Part shown: one piece after another, positions 26,943 through 35,794 of the stretch
Layout of the letters: every line of letters begins with the position of its first letter
Numbering within the stretch: the first letter of the stretch is position 1
Source of the DNA: an uncultured Sphingomonadaceae bacterium
GTDB taxonomy: Bacteria > Pseudomonadota > Alphaproteobacteria > Sphingomonadales > Sphingomonadaceae
Direction of reading: 5' to 3'
DNA length: 64,000 bases
Assembly: GCA_947488625.1 (NCBI GenBank)
Contig: CANKZR010000002.1
Location: forward strand, 186,001 to 250,000
The notes under the pieces: model-generated
Told to the model about the DNA's origin: nothing
The model's input: the letters and a program-made list of their open reading frames with translations, nothing else
Database searches by the model: none
Translations under genes and position numbers: made by a program

Positions 26943-26981
26943 AAAAAGGGCGACCCCTCGTGGGAGCCGCCCTTCGCATTT
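26943..26981 (-). terminator. Intrinsic terminator of rplM-rpsI
   Basis: AAGGGCG (26946-26952) pairs with CGCCCTT (26968-26974), with an inner CCC / GGG stem. On the minus strand the stem is followed by five T, giving a strong terminator after rpsI. It probably also stops divK transcripts. Confidence 0.85.
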
Positions 26982-27028
26982 TCCTCCGTCGAGGAAACTC
27001 TTGAGAAGCGCTGGTAGAGCTTCGATAC

Positions 27029-27562
27029 TTAGCGCTTGCTGAACTGGAAGCTGCGACGTGCCTTTGCACGGCCGTACTTCTTGCGCTCCACAACGCGGCT
27101 GTCGCGAGTGAGGAAGCCAGCGGCCTTCACCGTGGCACGCAGCGCGGGCTCGTAACGGGTCAGGGCCTGGCTGATGCCATGCTTTACCGCACCGGCCTGG
27201 CCGGAAAGACCGCCGCCGGAGACGGTGGCAACCACGTCATACTGGCCTTCACGGTCGGAGATCGTGAACGGCTGGTTGATCACCAGTCGCAGCGTCGGAC
27301 GCGCGAAGTAGACTTCCTGATCCTTGCCGTTGACAGTGACTTTGCCGGTGCCGGGCTTGATCCACACGCGAGCGGTGGCATCCTTGCGGCGACCGGTTGC
27401 GTAAGCACGGCCCTGCGCGTCGATTTCCTGCTCGCGCAGCGGCATGGTGGGGGCAGCCGGAGCCGTATTCTCACCACCATCAGCGTCGGCTGCGGGTGCA
27501 TCGCCAACCACTTCCTTCAGGTCGGCAAGATCGGTTGCGGTGTTGTTTTCTTCGGTAGCCAT
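27029..27562 (-). CDS. rpsI: 30S ribosomal protein S9 with N-terminal extension
   Basis: A 177-residue S9. The usual domain of about 130 residues ([15 protein letters not shown] to the C-terminal RRSFQFSKR) is preceded by about 45 acidic, Ala-rich residues, an extension usual in alphaproteobacteria. The conserved C-terminal KR reaches the P-site tRNA. Its ATG overlaps the rplM stop by one base (TAATG), so the two are translated together. Confidence 0.97.
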   Translation of the reverse strand: MATEENNTATDLADLKEVVGDAPAADADGGENTAPAAPTMPLREQEIDAQGRAYATGRRKDATARVWIKPGTGKVTVNGKDQEVYFARPTLRLVINQPFTISDREGQYDVVATVSGGGLSGQAGAVKHGISQALTRYEPALRATVKAAGFLTRDSRVVERKKYGRAKARRSFQFSKR

Positions 27563-28041
27563 TATGCGGACACCTTGTTCTTGCGGTTCATCGAGGCAAC
27601 GTCGAGCGTTTCGGGCTTCTGGCCGTCATGCGGATGCTCGGTGCCGTTGTAGAGGTGCAGCGCTTTCATTTGCGCACGGCCAAGCGGACCCGTGGGAATC
27701 ATGCGCTCGACAGCCTTTTCCAGCACGCGCTCGGGGAAACGGCCTTCGAGAATCTTCTCGGCGGTGGTTTCCTTCAGGCCACCGGGATAGCCGGTGTGCT
27801 TGTAATAGACCTTCTTGGCGGCCTTGTTGCTGGTGAACTTCACCTTGTCTGCATTGATGACGATGACATGGTCACCGCAATCGACGTGCGGGGTGTAGGT
27901 CGGCTTGTGCTTGCCGCGCAGGATGTTGGCGATGATCGAAGCCAGGCGGCCGACGACGAGACCTTCGGCGTCGACGATGTGCCACTTCTTTTCGACCTCT
28001 GCCGGCTTGATCGACCGGGTGGTCTTGCTCAGAGCCTTCAT
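27562..28041 (-). CDS. rplM: 50S ribosomal protein L13
   Basis: A 159-residue early-assembly 50S protein. The family stretches [29 protein letters not shown] and [11 protein letters not shown] are intact. GAGGAA lies before the ATG. The rplM-rpsI operon is near-universal. The upstream 170 bp (28042-28213) up to cutA hold the promoter and probably a leader; no clear structure is visible. Confidence 0.97.
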   Translation of the reverse strand: MKALSKTTRSIKPAEVEKKWHIVDAEGLVVGRLASIIANILRGKHKPTYTPHVDCGDHVIVINADKVKFTSNKAAKKVYYKHTGYPGGLKETTAEKILEGRFPERVLEKAVERMIPTGPLGRAQMKALHLYNGTEHPHDGQKPETLDVASMNRKNKVSA

Positions 28042-28213
28042 GGCTTAATTCCTCAAAAATCAGTGCGAATGGATCGCCGCTGTCCGAATCGTAGGTGCAT
28101 TACCCGCTCTCGAAGCAGCGAAGGCGCGGCATTTGTCGCTTCGGGGGTCTCAAGTCAAGCAAATCCGGGCCTCTCGAGAGAGGTAAAATAATACCGTAGC
28201 AATTGCCGCGGAA

Positions 28214-28561
28214 TTATTGCGTGCCGATTTCGGAAAGCGATCCTGCCAACCAGTCGAGCGTTTCGGGCGGGGCGCTGTCTGCTATCCAGCCGCATATTGC
28301 CGGAGTATCGTAGGGATGCAATTCGGCCAGCCGGGCGGTCAACACGTCGAGCACGTCGGCGCGCGTCTTTAACAATACGCCTACTTCGGCGCAGGACTGG
28401 ACCTTTCCTTCGTACCGAAAAAACGATTGCACGTGCGGCACGATATTGGCGCAGGCAATCAGCCCTTCTTCCAGCAAGGTTCCGGCGACGGCCATGGCAT
28501 TGTCAGTCGTATCGAACGGGCTCCAGACCAGCGCCGCCTGCTGTGTGCCGGGCAAGGTCAA
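28214..28561 (-). CDS. cutA: Divalent-cation tolerance protein CutA
   Basis: A 115-residue CutA1-family trimeric protein. The conserved core IACANIVPHVQSFFRYEGKVQ and the later KTRADVLDVL and HPYDTPAI are intact. CutA is tied to copper tolerance in E. coli, but its biochemical role is unresolved. The start is TTG at 28559-28561 in a TTGA overlap with the ctaA stop; a frame that runs on into ctaA is rejected. Confidence 0.9.
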   Translation of the reverse strand: MTLPGTQQAALVWSPFDTTDNAMAVAGTLLEEGLIACANIVPHVQSFFRYEGKVQSCAEVGVLLKTRADVLDVLTARLAELHPYDTPAICGWIADSAPPETLDWLAGSLSEIGTQ

Positions 28562-29616
28562 GTCCGCACTCGGCCGAGGACGTGCGCGCCCCAGGCGAAG
28601 GCAGCCACGAGCAGCGCACCGACCAGCTGGTGCGCCACGGCAAGCCACAGGTCCACGCCGGTCATGACGGTGGCGATGCCGAGGAGGATCTGAACGCCGA
28701 AAGCGCTGTGGATCGCGATCGACGCGCGCCGGTCCAGCGGTTTCACACGGCGGGCGAGCACGATCAACGCCGCCACGGCGACCCATGCCCACCAGCGATG
28801 GAGGAAATGCAACCAGAAGGGATCGTGCGTAAAGGTCCACCAAGCGCCGCGTGACCAGTCCGCCTCGGGCACGAGCTGCCCCTGCATCAGCGGCCAGGTG
28901 TCGGATGCAAGGCCCGCGTTCAATCCGGCGACCCATGCCCCCAGCAGCAACTGGAGGAACAGAATGATGCCGACGATCCACGACAGGCCGTTGAAGCGAG
29001 CGGGGGCACCTCTTCCTTCTGCATCGAGCTGGCGCAGATCCAGCGCGGTCCAGACAAGGCCGCCCAATGTGACGAACGCCGTAAGCAGATGAATCGAAAG
29101 CCAGAAATGCGAGACATCGGTCATCTCGCTGCCAAGGCCGGAGCGCACCATGAACCAGCCGAACGCACCCTGCATCCCGCCAAGCGCCAGTAGGGCGACG
29201 AGGCGCGGCTTGTAACCTTGCGGGATTGCGCCACGCAGCCAGTACCAGGCCAGGGGCAGGGCAAAGGCAAGACCGATCACGCGCCCCAGCAGCCGGTGGA
29301 ACCATTCCCAGAAATAGATGAACTTGAACGCGGCCAGGTCCATTCCGGCAGGTCCCGTTACATTCTGGTATTCGCCCGTCTGCTGGTACAGGTCGAACTC
29401 GGCCTGCCAATCCGCCTCATTCAGTGGAGGCAGCGCGCCCGTTATCGGGTCCCACTGCGTGATCGAAAGGCCGCTTTCGGTCAGCCGCGTAATCCCGCCG
29501 ACCACGACCATGACGAGAACCAGCACGGCCACGGCGAAAAGCCACCGGGCAAGGGCAAGAGGCCGCGGGCCAGCCTGCGGTTGGTGCGGAACTGCGGATG
29601 CTGCCTGTGCGACCAT
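28558..29616 (-). CDS. ctaA: Heme A synthase (COX15/CtaA)
   Basis: A 352-residue membrane enzyme with eight transmembrane helices that converts haem O to haem A for cytochrome oxidase. The family start VVVGGITRLTESGLSI is clear, and four conserved His lie in WEWFHRLLG, SIHLLTAF, FLHRWWAW and VAHQLVGA. The ATG at 29616 is chosen; an ATG at 29685 would add 23 residues with no conservation and leave only a 60-bp divergent promoter gap to merC. It is coupled to cutA by a TTGA overlap. Confidence 0.93.
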   Translation of the reverse strand: MVAQAASAVPHQPQAGPRPLALARWLFAVAVLVLVMVVVGGITRLTESGLSITQWDPITGALPPLNEADWQAEFDLYQQTGEYQNVTGPAGMDLAAFKFIYFWEWFHRLLGRVIGLAFALPLAWYWLRGAIPQGYKPRLVALLALGGMQGAFGWFMVRSGLGSEMTDVSHFWLSIHLLTAFVTLGGLVWTALDLRQLDAEGRGAPARFNGLSWIVGIILFLQLLLGAWVAGLNAGLASDTWPLMQGQLVPEADWSRGAWWTFTHDPFWLHFLHRWWAWVAVAALIVLARRVKPLDRRASIAIHSAFGVQILLGIATVMTGVDLWLAVAHQLVGALLVAAFAWGAHVLGRVRT

Positions 29617-29726
29617 AGTGGCGGCGATCTGCAACTTTGCCGGAGAAATCGCAAGCTTCCCTTTGGTTGGTAACCGCCGGGCCATGACAGACTCGGACCG
29701 AATGTTGCATCATTACCTCTTGCGCA

Positions 29727-29743
29727 ATGTTATGACGTTACAT
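29727..29743. promoter_or_regulatory. Possible Fur/Zur-type operator before the MerC gene
   Basis: ATGTTATGACGTTACAT, an imperfect palindrome with outer ATGT / ACAT and inner TTA-like half-sites. It ends three bases before the MerC start codon at 29746. It resembles Zur boxes in proteobacteria, but it could be chance. Confidence 0.4.
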
Positions 29744-29745
29744 AC

Positions 29746-30123
29746 ATGCCGGACATGGCTTCGATCACCCCATGGATTCGCGGTCGCCTCGATCGCGCCG
29801 GCGTCATGCTTTCCGCGCTGTGCCTCGTGCACTGCGTGCTGGGCCTGGTGTTGGTGGCCGGCATGGGGCTGGGTGGAACGTTCCTCCTTGATCCGGATCT
29901 GCACCGCTGGGGCCTGTTGCTGGCTACGATCGTCGCGGGCGTTGCCATCGGTATCGGTGCCATTCGCCACCGGCGCGCCATGCCCTTCGTGGTGGCGATG
30001 ACTGGCCTTACCTTCATGGGCGGCGCATTGGCCGTTGGCCATGGGTTCGAGGAGGCTGTTCTCACGATGATCGGCGTTACACTTGTCGCTGCAGGACACA
30101 TCCTCAACTTGCGCCGAGCCTGA
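29746..30123 (+). CDS. MerC-domain membrane protein
   Basis: A 125-residue protein of the MerC family with about four transmembrane helices. The signature [20 protein letters not shown], with its conserved Cys, identifies it. MerC transports mercuric ion in mer operons, but there is no mer operon here, and chromosomal MerC-domain proteins in sphingomonads may move another metal. A palindrome resembling a Zur box lies just before the start. The stop is 22 bp before the thiSG start. Confidence 0.83.
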   Translation: MPDMASITPWIRGRLDRAGVMLSALCLVHCVLGLVLVAGMGLGGTFLLDPDLHRWGLLLATIVAGVAIGIGAIRHRRAMPFVVAMTGLTFMGGALAVGHGFEEAVLTMIGVTLVAAGHILNLRRA

Positions 30124-30145
30124 CAGGGCTTATGTGGCGCTGGTG

Positions 30146-31132
30146 ATGACCCAGCCCAAATCCCTTATCGTCAACGGTGAACCCCGCCGTACCCCCGCCG
30201 CCAGCATTGCCGATCTCGTGCGCGAACTGGGCCTGAAACCAGAGAAGGTTGCGGTCGAATACAACGGCGAGATCGCGCCGCGCTCCACTTTGGAAGACGT
30301 AGCGCTTGCCGAGGGCGACAAGCTGGAAATCGTGCACTTCGTGGGCGGAGGCTCCGGCGCCGGTGATGACAGCTGGGAAGTTGCCGGACACCGCTTCAAC
30401 AGTCGGTTGATCGTGGGAACGGGCAAGTACAAGGATTTCGCCCAGAACGCCGCTGCGGTGGACGCTGCGGGTGCCGAGATCGTGACCGTGGCCGTACGCC
30501 GCGTGAATATCTCCGACCCCAGCCAGCCCGTCTTGATGGACCATATCGACCCCAAGAAGGTCACCTATCTTCCCAACACCGCCGGATGCTTTACCGCCGA
30601 CGATGCGATTCGCACGCTTCGCCTGGCGCGCGAGGCGGGCGGCTGGGACCTGGTGAAACTGGAAGTGCTGGGAGAGGCGAAGACGCTTTATCCTAACATG
30701 GTGGAAACCATCCGCGCCTGCGAAGTGCTGGCCAAGGAGGGTTTCAAGCCGATGGTATATTGCACCGACGATCCCATCGCCGCGCAGCAGCTGGAAGACG
30801 CAGGCGCTGTTGCGATCATGCCGCTTGGTGCACCGATCGGAAGCGGCCTCGGCATTCAGAATCGGGTGACGATCCGCCTGATTGTGGAAGGCGCGAATGT
30901 TCCGGTGCTTGTGGATGCGGGCGTCGGCACGGCATCCGATGCCGCCGTGGCGATGGAGCTTGGCTGCGACGGCGTGCTGATGAACACTGCCATTGCCGAG
31001 GCGAAGGACCCCATCCGCATGGCGCGGGCCATGAAGCTGGCGGTGGAAGCCGGCCGCGAAGCCTATCTGGCGGGCCGCATGGGGCGGCGCAAATATGCTG
31101 ATCCGAGTTCGCCGTTGGCTGGACTCATTTGA
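30146..31132 (+). CDS. thiG: ThiS-ThiG fusion: sulfur carrier and thiazole synthase
   Basis: A 328-residue fusion. Residues 1-68 are a ThiS ubiquitin-like sulfur carrier ([25 protein letters not shown]) ending in FVGGG; residues about 75-328 are ThiG, with the Schiff-base Lys171 in [10 protein letters not shown]. Together they make the thiazole phosphate of thiamine from deoxyxylulose phosphate, glycine-derived imine and ThiS thiocarboxylate. Because the ThiS Gly-Gly is internal, it must be freed or work unusually. An ATG at 30146 is chosen. The repeat family starts right after the stop. Confidence 0.9.
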   Translation: MTQPKSLIVNGEPRRTPAASIADLVRELGLKPEKVAVEYNGEIAPRSTLEDVALAEGDKLEIVHFVGGGSGAGDDSWEVAGHRFNSRLIVGTGKYKDFAQNAAAVDAAGAEIVTVAVRRVNISDPSQPVLMDHIDPKKVTYLPNTAGCFTADDAIRTLRLAREAGGWDLVKLEVLGEAKTLYPNMVETIRACEVLAKEGFKPMVYCTDDPIAAQQLEDAGAVAIMPLGAPIGSGLGIQNRVTIRLIVEGANVPVLVDAGVGTASDAAVAMELGCDGVLMNTAIAEAKDPIRMARAMKLAVEAGREAYLAGRMGRRKYADPSSPLAGLI

Positions 31133-31445
31133 ATGTGATAGCGCCTTCGCGCTCACATCCTCGCTAGACGCTCAGCAAGCTGCGCCCGCTGCGGGCGGCC
31201 ATTTGGCCTTGCGGTTCACTGGGTGGATCGTGTCCCGCTATCTTCCTATCGGCTTGAAATGGGCCTGGCGCGAAGGCGACCGCAAGCGCGGATTCGGAGG
31301 CGGAGCCGGAGAAGGCCGTAGGCCAACCGCCCGCGCGCACGAGCTTGTGCGAGGGCAGCCAAGCGAGCGGATGCGAACGCAGGCGCTTGAAGCCAAGCAA
31401 AAATATAACGAGGACGGAGCCGCTGAGGCGGCTTTGAAAAGCAAA
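31128..31445. repeat. Dispersed intergenic hairpin element, copy A (full length)
   Basis: An imperfect, mostly palindromic element of about 318 bp filling most of a 400-bp gap (31133-31532). The left end is a hairpin module AGCGC-CTTC-GCGCT with outer ATGTG / CACAT, then CTCGCTAGACGC and CGCCCGCTGCGGGCG (31183-31197). The right end is the inverted module: CGAGGACG followed by stem AGCCGC-TGAG-GCGGCT (31418-31433). The middle holds CTTGCGG and its complement CCGCAAG. Two related copies occur at 41600-41751 and 61195-61443. The rest of the gap (31446-31532) holds only the leader of the next gene. Confidence 0.75.
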
Positions 31446-31532
31446 CATTCTGCAAAAACCGATACCCATGCACACCAATAATTAACCATAGGGGCGCACA
31501 CCTTTCCTCCTGTCCGCAAAGGAAGGGTCGCA

Positions 31533-32063
31533 ATGGGCTACGAATCGAAGACGTTTTCGCTGACGATCGCAGAAATGCGCGAGTTCGCAGGTTTTGACGA
31601 GCACGAGCAGCGGTTTATCGAGCGTTCGCTGGATATCGCGCTGGCACGCGGCGATGCCTTCAAGAGCTGGAGCGGTTCCGCCGCAGACCAGCGCGCCATT
31701 CGCGGTCAATACCTTGCATACCGCGAGTTGCGGCAATTGCGCTCGGCTATCCCAGATAGCGATGGTTTCGACGGGATCGAGAGCCTGATGGGCACGCTGA
31801 TGCGCATTTCCGCGCAGGATCTTGCCATGGAACAGCTGGAAAGCTTTTCCGCTTACCGGTTCCTGTACGAGCGCCTGCTGGGCGCTGCTGTGCGGCCATT
31901 CCTTCCGGCAGCCTTCTGCGCGGCAGCCGCGCTGCCCCAGATCCGTCCGCAGCGCCGCCGTATGCTGCTGCAAAGCCTGAGCGAGGCGGCGGCCACGGCG
32001 CCTGCGTGGTCAACGCAGGAACCGGCTTTCTTTCCAGAAAAGATCGAGATCGAAGCGGCCTGA
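31533..32063 (+). CDS. Hypothetical protein, alpha-helical
   Basis: A 176-residue protein I cannot assign. It is mostly helical, rich in Ala, Arg and Leu, without signal peptide or convincing transmembrane helix; the first half is acidic (DEHEQRFIERSLDIALARG), and a stretch around FLPAAFCAAAALP (about 123-135) is mildly hydrophobic. AAGGAAGGG precedes the ATG, so translation is well supported. It lies between repeat copy A and the convergent porin gene, without an operon partner. Confidence 0.7.
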   Translation: MGYESKTFSLTIAEMREFAGFDEHEQRFIERSLDIALARGDAFKSWSGSAADQRAIRGQYLAYRELRQLRSAIPDSDGFDGIESLMGTLMRISAQDLAMEQLESFSAYRFLYERLLGAAVRPFLPAAFCAAAALPQIRPQRRRMLLQSLSEAAATAPAWSTQEPAFFPEKIEIEAA

Positions 32064-32073
32064 AGAACCAGGT

Positions 32074-32104
32074 CCGGGGCTCGCCATATCGCGCGAGACC
32101 CCGG
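32074..32104. terminator. Bidirectional hairpin between the hypothetical gene and porin
   Basis: CCGGGGCTCGC pairs with GCGAGACCCCGG, with one bulged base and an eight-base loop. It is 10 bp from each of two convergent stops. There is no long T tract. Confidence 0.65.
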
Positions 32105-32113
32105 CTCGCCGGA

Positions 32114-33766
32114 TCAGAATGCCACTTGCGCTCCGGCGAGGACCACGTTCGTGTCAACGCCCTGCTCTGACCATGTGCTGCCATCCGCGAAATTGCCGCC
32201 CGACAGGAAGTTGAGCGGCACGAAACCGTCGACATGCACGAATTCGCCGAACAAGTTTACGTTGGGCATGGCGAACCACGATCCACCCAGCACGATCTGG
32301 TTCTGCCGTTCCCACGGCGCCCCATCCTCGCCCGAAATAAATTTCGAGAATTCTGCTGAAAGCGCGAAGGCGCGGCGCTGGGAGCTTGCCAGTTCCTCGC
32401 CAAAACCCACGCGCCCGCCGAACGTAAAGGATTGCGCCTCCACTGCGCTGAACTGGCTTAGGGGATTGCGCGGGTCTGGCACGGCGGTTCCGGCCCATTC
32501 ATCCGTCGTGGTGGCATATTCGCCCAGCAGCGTGACAGGCCCGTAGGTCAGGCGCCCATAGGCGGCGACACCCGGATTGTTATCGGCACAAGGATTGAAG
32601 TGGAACACCGGATAGCCCTGACAATAGGCGGTGCCATGCTGGTAACTGGCACCCACCATCAGCGCGTTGCCTTCTCCGCCCAGCTCCAGCGTATATCGTC
32701 CGTCGAAGGCGAAATTGTTCGCCCGCGAGGGGACAGATGTGCCCAGCACAGGGTTGTTGGCAGCGCGGAACTGCGAACCGCCCTGTATCAGCATACCGCG
32801 CAGGTGTAGTCCGCCCGAAACGAACCCGGCCTGCGCCCCGTAGGCGAGACCCGCAAAAGCGTGCCAGTTGGTGGAATTGGTGAAGGGGCTGACCGTGTCG
32901 TTCAGGCCGAAGGGTATGTCCATCTTGCCCAGCAGGGCATAGACTGGCATCGCGTCGAGATCGCCGTACATCACCCAGCCCCGGCGCAGCTGCACCTGAT
33001 TGCGGGTAAGCGCAGTAATCGTTCCCGAGCCGAAGCTTTGCTGCGGATCGTACAGAAATTCCGCATAGGCCATAAGGCGCGGTGCGACGCGGGCGGTCAG
33101 CGCCAGCGAAGCGGAATGCAGCACCGCTTCGGACACGTGATCGCCCAGCTGGTTGGCGCTGGTGGGATGGCGCATCAGGTAACCGAACTTGTCCGGCGTA
33201 TCGGTCCACTGGTAATTGGCGATAGCCGTGACCTGTCCCGACAAAGTGACCCGATCCGACAGTTCGCCTTCCTGCAGCGCGGCCAGCTGGACAAGCGGCT
33301 TGGTGTTCACGTTTTCGGCATGATCCAGCACGCGGTAGGCGTAGGTGGGGTTGGTGCCGACGAAATTTTCCGAGCCTGCCACCTGCATTTCGCGCGGATC
33401 GTCGACTTCGGTGACATTATCGACAGGACCGCTCGAAGCGTTGTCGCTGCTGGCCATCATCGTCCCGCCAGGAATGCCATCCTGTGCGGTGGCAGCCGGA
33501 CCGTCGCCTTGCGGGGCGGAGAGGGCGAGCGTGTTCGCTTGATCGGGCGCGACGCCGTCCCGCAGCGCATCGACCTGCGCGCGCAATTGCGCGTTCTCGG
33601 TTTCGAGTTGCTGAAAGCGCGCTTCCAGTGCCTCGAGCCGTTCCAGCATCGCTGCATCCTGTGCGGCAACGGGCATTGCAACAGCTACGGATGCACCTGC
33701 AAGCAGGCAGGCGAGGTTCTTGCGCAAGCGACCATGCATCGCATGGCTGCGGACCGTCGAATTCAT
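32114..33766 (-). CDS. Outer membrane porin-like protein with N-terminal coiled coil
   Basis: A 550-residue exported protein: signal peptide (about 1-35, ending PVAA), a heptad coiled coil (MLERLEALEARFQQLETENA, about 40-59), a linker, then a beta-rich domain (about 150-550) ending in Phe, as outer-membrane beta-barrels do. Porins of this layout include DcaP-type and LbtU-like siderophore porins; the substrate is not known. A possible earlier start is limited by the upstream gap. It converges on the hypothetical gene, and 155 bp separate it from the acyl-CoA synthetase. Confidence 0.78.
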   Translation of the reverse strand: MNSTVRSHAMHGRLRKNLACLLAGASVAVAMPVAAQDAAMLERLEALEARFQQLETENAQLRAQVDALRDGVAPDQANTLALSAPQGDGPAATAQDGIPGGTMMASSDNASSGPVDNVTEVDDPREMQVAGSENFVGTNPTYAYRVLDHAENVNTKPLVQLAALQEGELSDRVTLSGQVTAIANYQWTDTPDKFGYLMRHPTSANQLGDHVSEAVLHSASLALTARVAPRLMAYAEFLYDPQQSFGSGTITALTRNQVQLRRGWVMYGDLDAMPVYALLGKMDIPFGLNDTVSPFTNSTNWHAFAGLAYGAQAGFVSGGLHLRGMLIQGGSQFRAANNPVLGTSVPSRANNFAFDGRYTLELGGEGNALMVGASYQHGTAYCQGYPVFHFNPCADNNPGVAAYGRLTYGPVTLLGEYATTTDEWAGTAVPDPRNPLSQFSAVEAQSFTFGGRVGFGEELASSQRRAFALSAEFSKFISGEDGAPWERQNQIVLGGSWFAMPNVNLFGEFVHVDGFVPLNFLSGGNFADGSTWSEQGVDTNVVLAGAQVAF

Positions 33767-33921
33767 GATAAAACTTCCCCTGCTTGCCCCGCCGCGCCTG
33801 GTGCGACGGAACAGTCCGTGATCCGGGCAACGCTTTTTGCGCGCTGCAACAGACCGGGGACCTAGGGGGGATGCCTTTAAAAGAGGTTTACCGCGGTGAC
33901 GCGAAAGGTCCGCGAAGGGGC

Positions 33922-35718
33922 CTAGTACAACGCGTCGAGCTGATCCTGGTAATTTTCCCGGATCTGCATGCGGCGGATTTTCATCGTCGGCGTCATCATG
34001 TCGTTGTCGACCGTGAAAGGTTCATCTGCGAGCACGAATTTGCGCACCTTCTCGATCACGGAAAGATCCCGGTTGGTGCGATCTATCGCGGCCTTGATGG
34101 CGGAGCGGAAAGCGGGAAGATCCTGCAAGGCAGCCATATCGAAAGCCTCGCCATTCTCGCGTGCCCATAGCACCGCCCATTCGGGATCGGGCACGATCAG
34201 CGCGACCATGTAAGGCTTCTTGTCTCCCGAAACCATCGCCTGGCTGATCTCCGGCTGAAGGGTCAACATACCTTCCAGCTTTTGCGGCGCGACATTGTCG
34301 CCCTTGTCGTTGACGATGATATCCTTCTTGCGGTCGGTGATCTTGATGCGGCCCTTGTCATCGATATGGCCGACATCGCCCGTGTGCAGCCAGCCGTCCT
34401 TTATGGTGGCTTCGGTATCTTCGGGACGCTGCCAGTAACCCAGCATCACCAATTCGCCGCGCACCAGGATTTCTCCGTCCTCGGCAATCCGGACCTCGAC
34501 GCCCGGCAACGGCGGTCCAACCGTGTCGAGCTTGATCCCGGCGCTGGGGTAGTTGCAGGCGATAACCGGCGCGCTTTCGGTCTGGCCGTAGCCTTGCAGC
34601 ATGGTGAGGCCCATGGCCTGAAAGAAACCGCCCACCTCGGGGTTGAGCGGAGCGCCGCCAGATACCAGTGCTTTGACCCTGCCTCCAAAACGCTGCCTGA
34701 TCTTGGGTCGCAGGGTGGCAGACAGCAGCAGTTCGTCGGGCCGGGTCATTATTCCATCGCGACCGGAAACCTGTTTCTCGCCCAGCGAAAGCGCGCGGCC
34801 CAGCAGGAAACGGGCAACACTGCCCTGCTTTTCGATAGCCTTGATCATCTTGCCGCGCAGCACTTCGAACAGGCGCGGCACCACCACCATGACGGTGGGC
34901 GATGCTTCCTCAAGATTGCTGGACAGCTTGTCCAGTCCCTCGGAAAACCAGATGTCCGCGCCCAGACCCAATGGCAGGTAGAAGCCCGCCGTATGCTCGA
35001 ACGCGTGGCTCAGTGGCAGGAAAGAGAGAAACCGTTCCTCCTCCCAGCCCAGGTCATGCTCGATCACATTTGCCGCCGCGCTGACGTTGTGCAGGATGGC
35101 ACCGTGGTGCAGCATAACCCCGCGCGGCGCACCGCTGGTGCCGCTGGTGTAGATGATGCAGGCCATGTCGCGGCGTTTTATGTCCGCAATGCGCGCATCC
35201 ACGGCCTTGCGCGCCGCTGCCGCATCGCCCGTGGTCATTTCTTCCCAGCGGTGCAGGTCTATCGAGCCTGACTGTGATGACGGAACCGGGTCGATCGCAA
35301 TGACGTGGTGCCCGCGACCTGTCTTCATGATCGCGGGAAACAGCGCTTTCGTCAGCTTGGCATTGCCTACGAACACCGCGCTGGCTCCCGAATCGTCGAG
35401 GATATGGCTGTGATCGCGTTCCGTATTGGTGGTGTAGGCAGGGGTGGTGATGCAGCCTGCCGCCATGATGGCAAGGTCGGCAATGCACCATTCGGGCCGG
35501 TTTTCGGCGACGATCATCACGCGGTCGCCATCGCGAAGACCAATCGCGCGCAGGCTTTCGGCCAGCAGGCAGACTTTATCCGCCGCTTCGGCGTATGAGA
35601 TCGACGTCCACTCACCGTCGATCTTGGCAGTCAGGAAAGGCTTGTCCCCGCGCTGGTCGGCACGCTGCAGGAACAGCGCAACGAGGCTGGTGGCATTGTC
35701 GATATCACTCAGTTCCAC
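33922..35718 (-). CDS. Long-chain fatty-acid CoA ligase (AMP-forming)
   Basis: A 598-residue adenylate-forming enzyme activating long-chain fatty acids to acyl-CoA. The ATP motif YTSGTSGAPRGV, the adenine-binding LQGYGQTE and the hinge motif DGWLHTGDVG with RKKDIIV are present. It resembles the FadD15/FACL family rather than E. coli FadD. The start is GTG at 35718; the protein starts MELSDIDN. It is adjacent to gamma-glutamyltransferase but with 76 bp between, so co-transcription is possible. Confidence 0.92.
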   Translation of the reverse strand: MELSDIDNATSLVALFLQRADQRGDKPFLTAKIDGEWTSISYAEAADKVCLLAESLRAIGLRDGDRVMIVAENRPEWCIADLAIMAAGCITTPAYTTNTERDHSHILDDSGASAVFVGNAKLTKALFPAIMKTGRGHHVIAIDPVPSSQSGSIDLHRWEEMTTGDAAAARKAVDARIADIKRRDMACIIYTSGTSGAPRGVMLHHGAILHNVSAAANVIEHDLGWEEERFLSFLPLSHAFEHTAGFYLPLGLGADIWFSEGLDKLSSNLEEASPTVMVVVPRLFEVLRGKMIKAIEKQGSVARFLLGRALSLGEKQVSGRDGIMTRPDELLLSATLRPKIRQRFGGRVKALVSGGAPLNPEVGGFFQAMGLTMLQGYGQTESAPVIACNYPSAGIKLDTVGPPLPGVEVRIAEDGEILVRGELVMLGYWQRPEDTEATIKDGWLHTGDVGHIDDKGRIKITDRKKDIIVNDKGDNVAPQKLEGMLTLQPEISQAMVSGDKKPYMVALIVPDPEWAVLWARENGEAFDMAALQDLPAFRSAIKAAIDRTNRDLSVIEKVRKFVLADEPFTVDNDMMTPTMKIRRMQIRENYQDQLDALY

Positions 35719-35794
35719 GCGGAACGCTCTCCCGTTTCAGACAACTCTCGTCTCATGGATTAGGGCCGTGAAATGATCACGGCAAGGGCGTGCA

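Noticed and set aside
35711-35726. A parS-like sequence AGTTCCACGCGGAACG at the start of the acyl-CoA ligase gene.
   Set aside because: The invariant CACGTG core is CACGCG, and it is 32 kb from the parS cluster. It is likely a chance resemblance.
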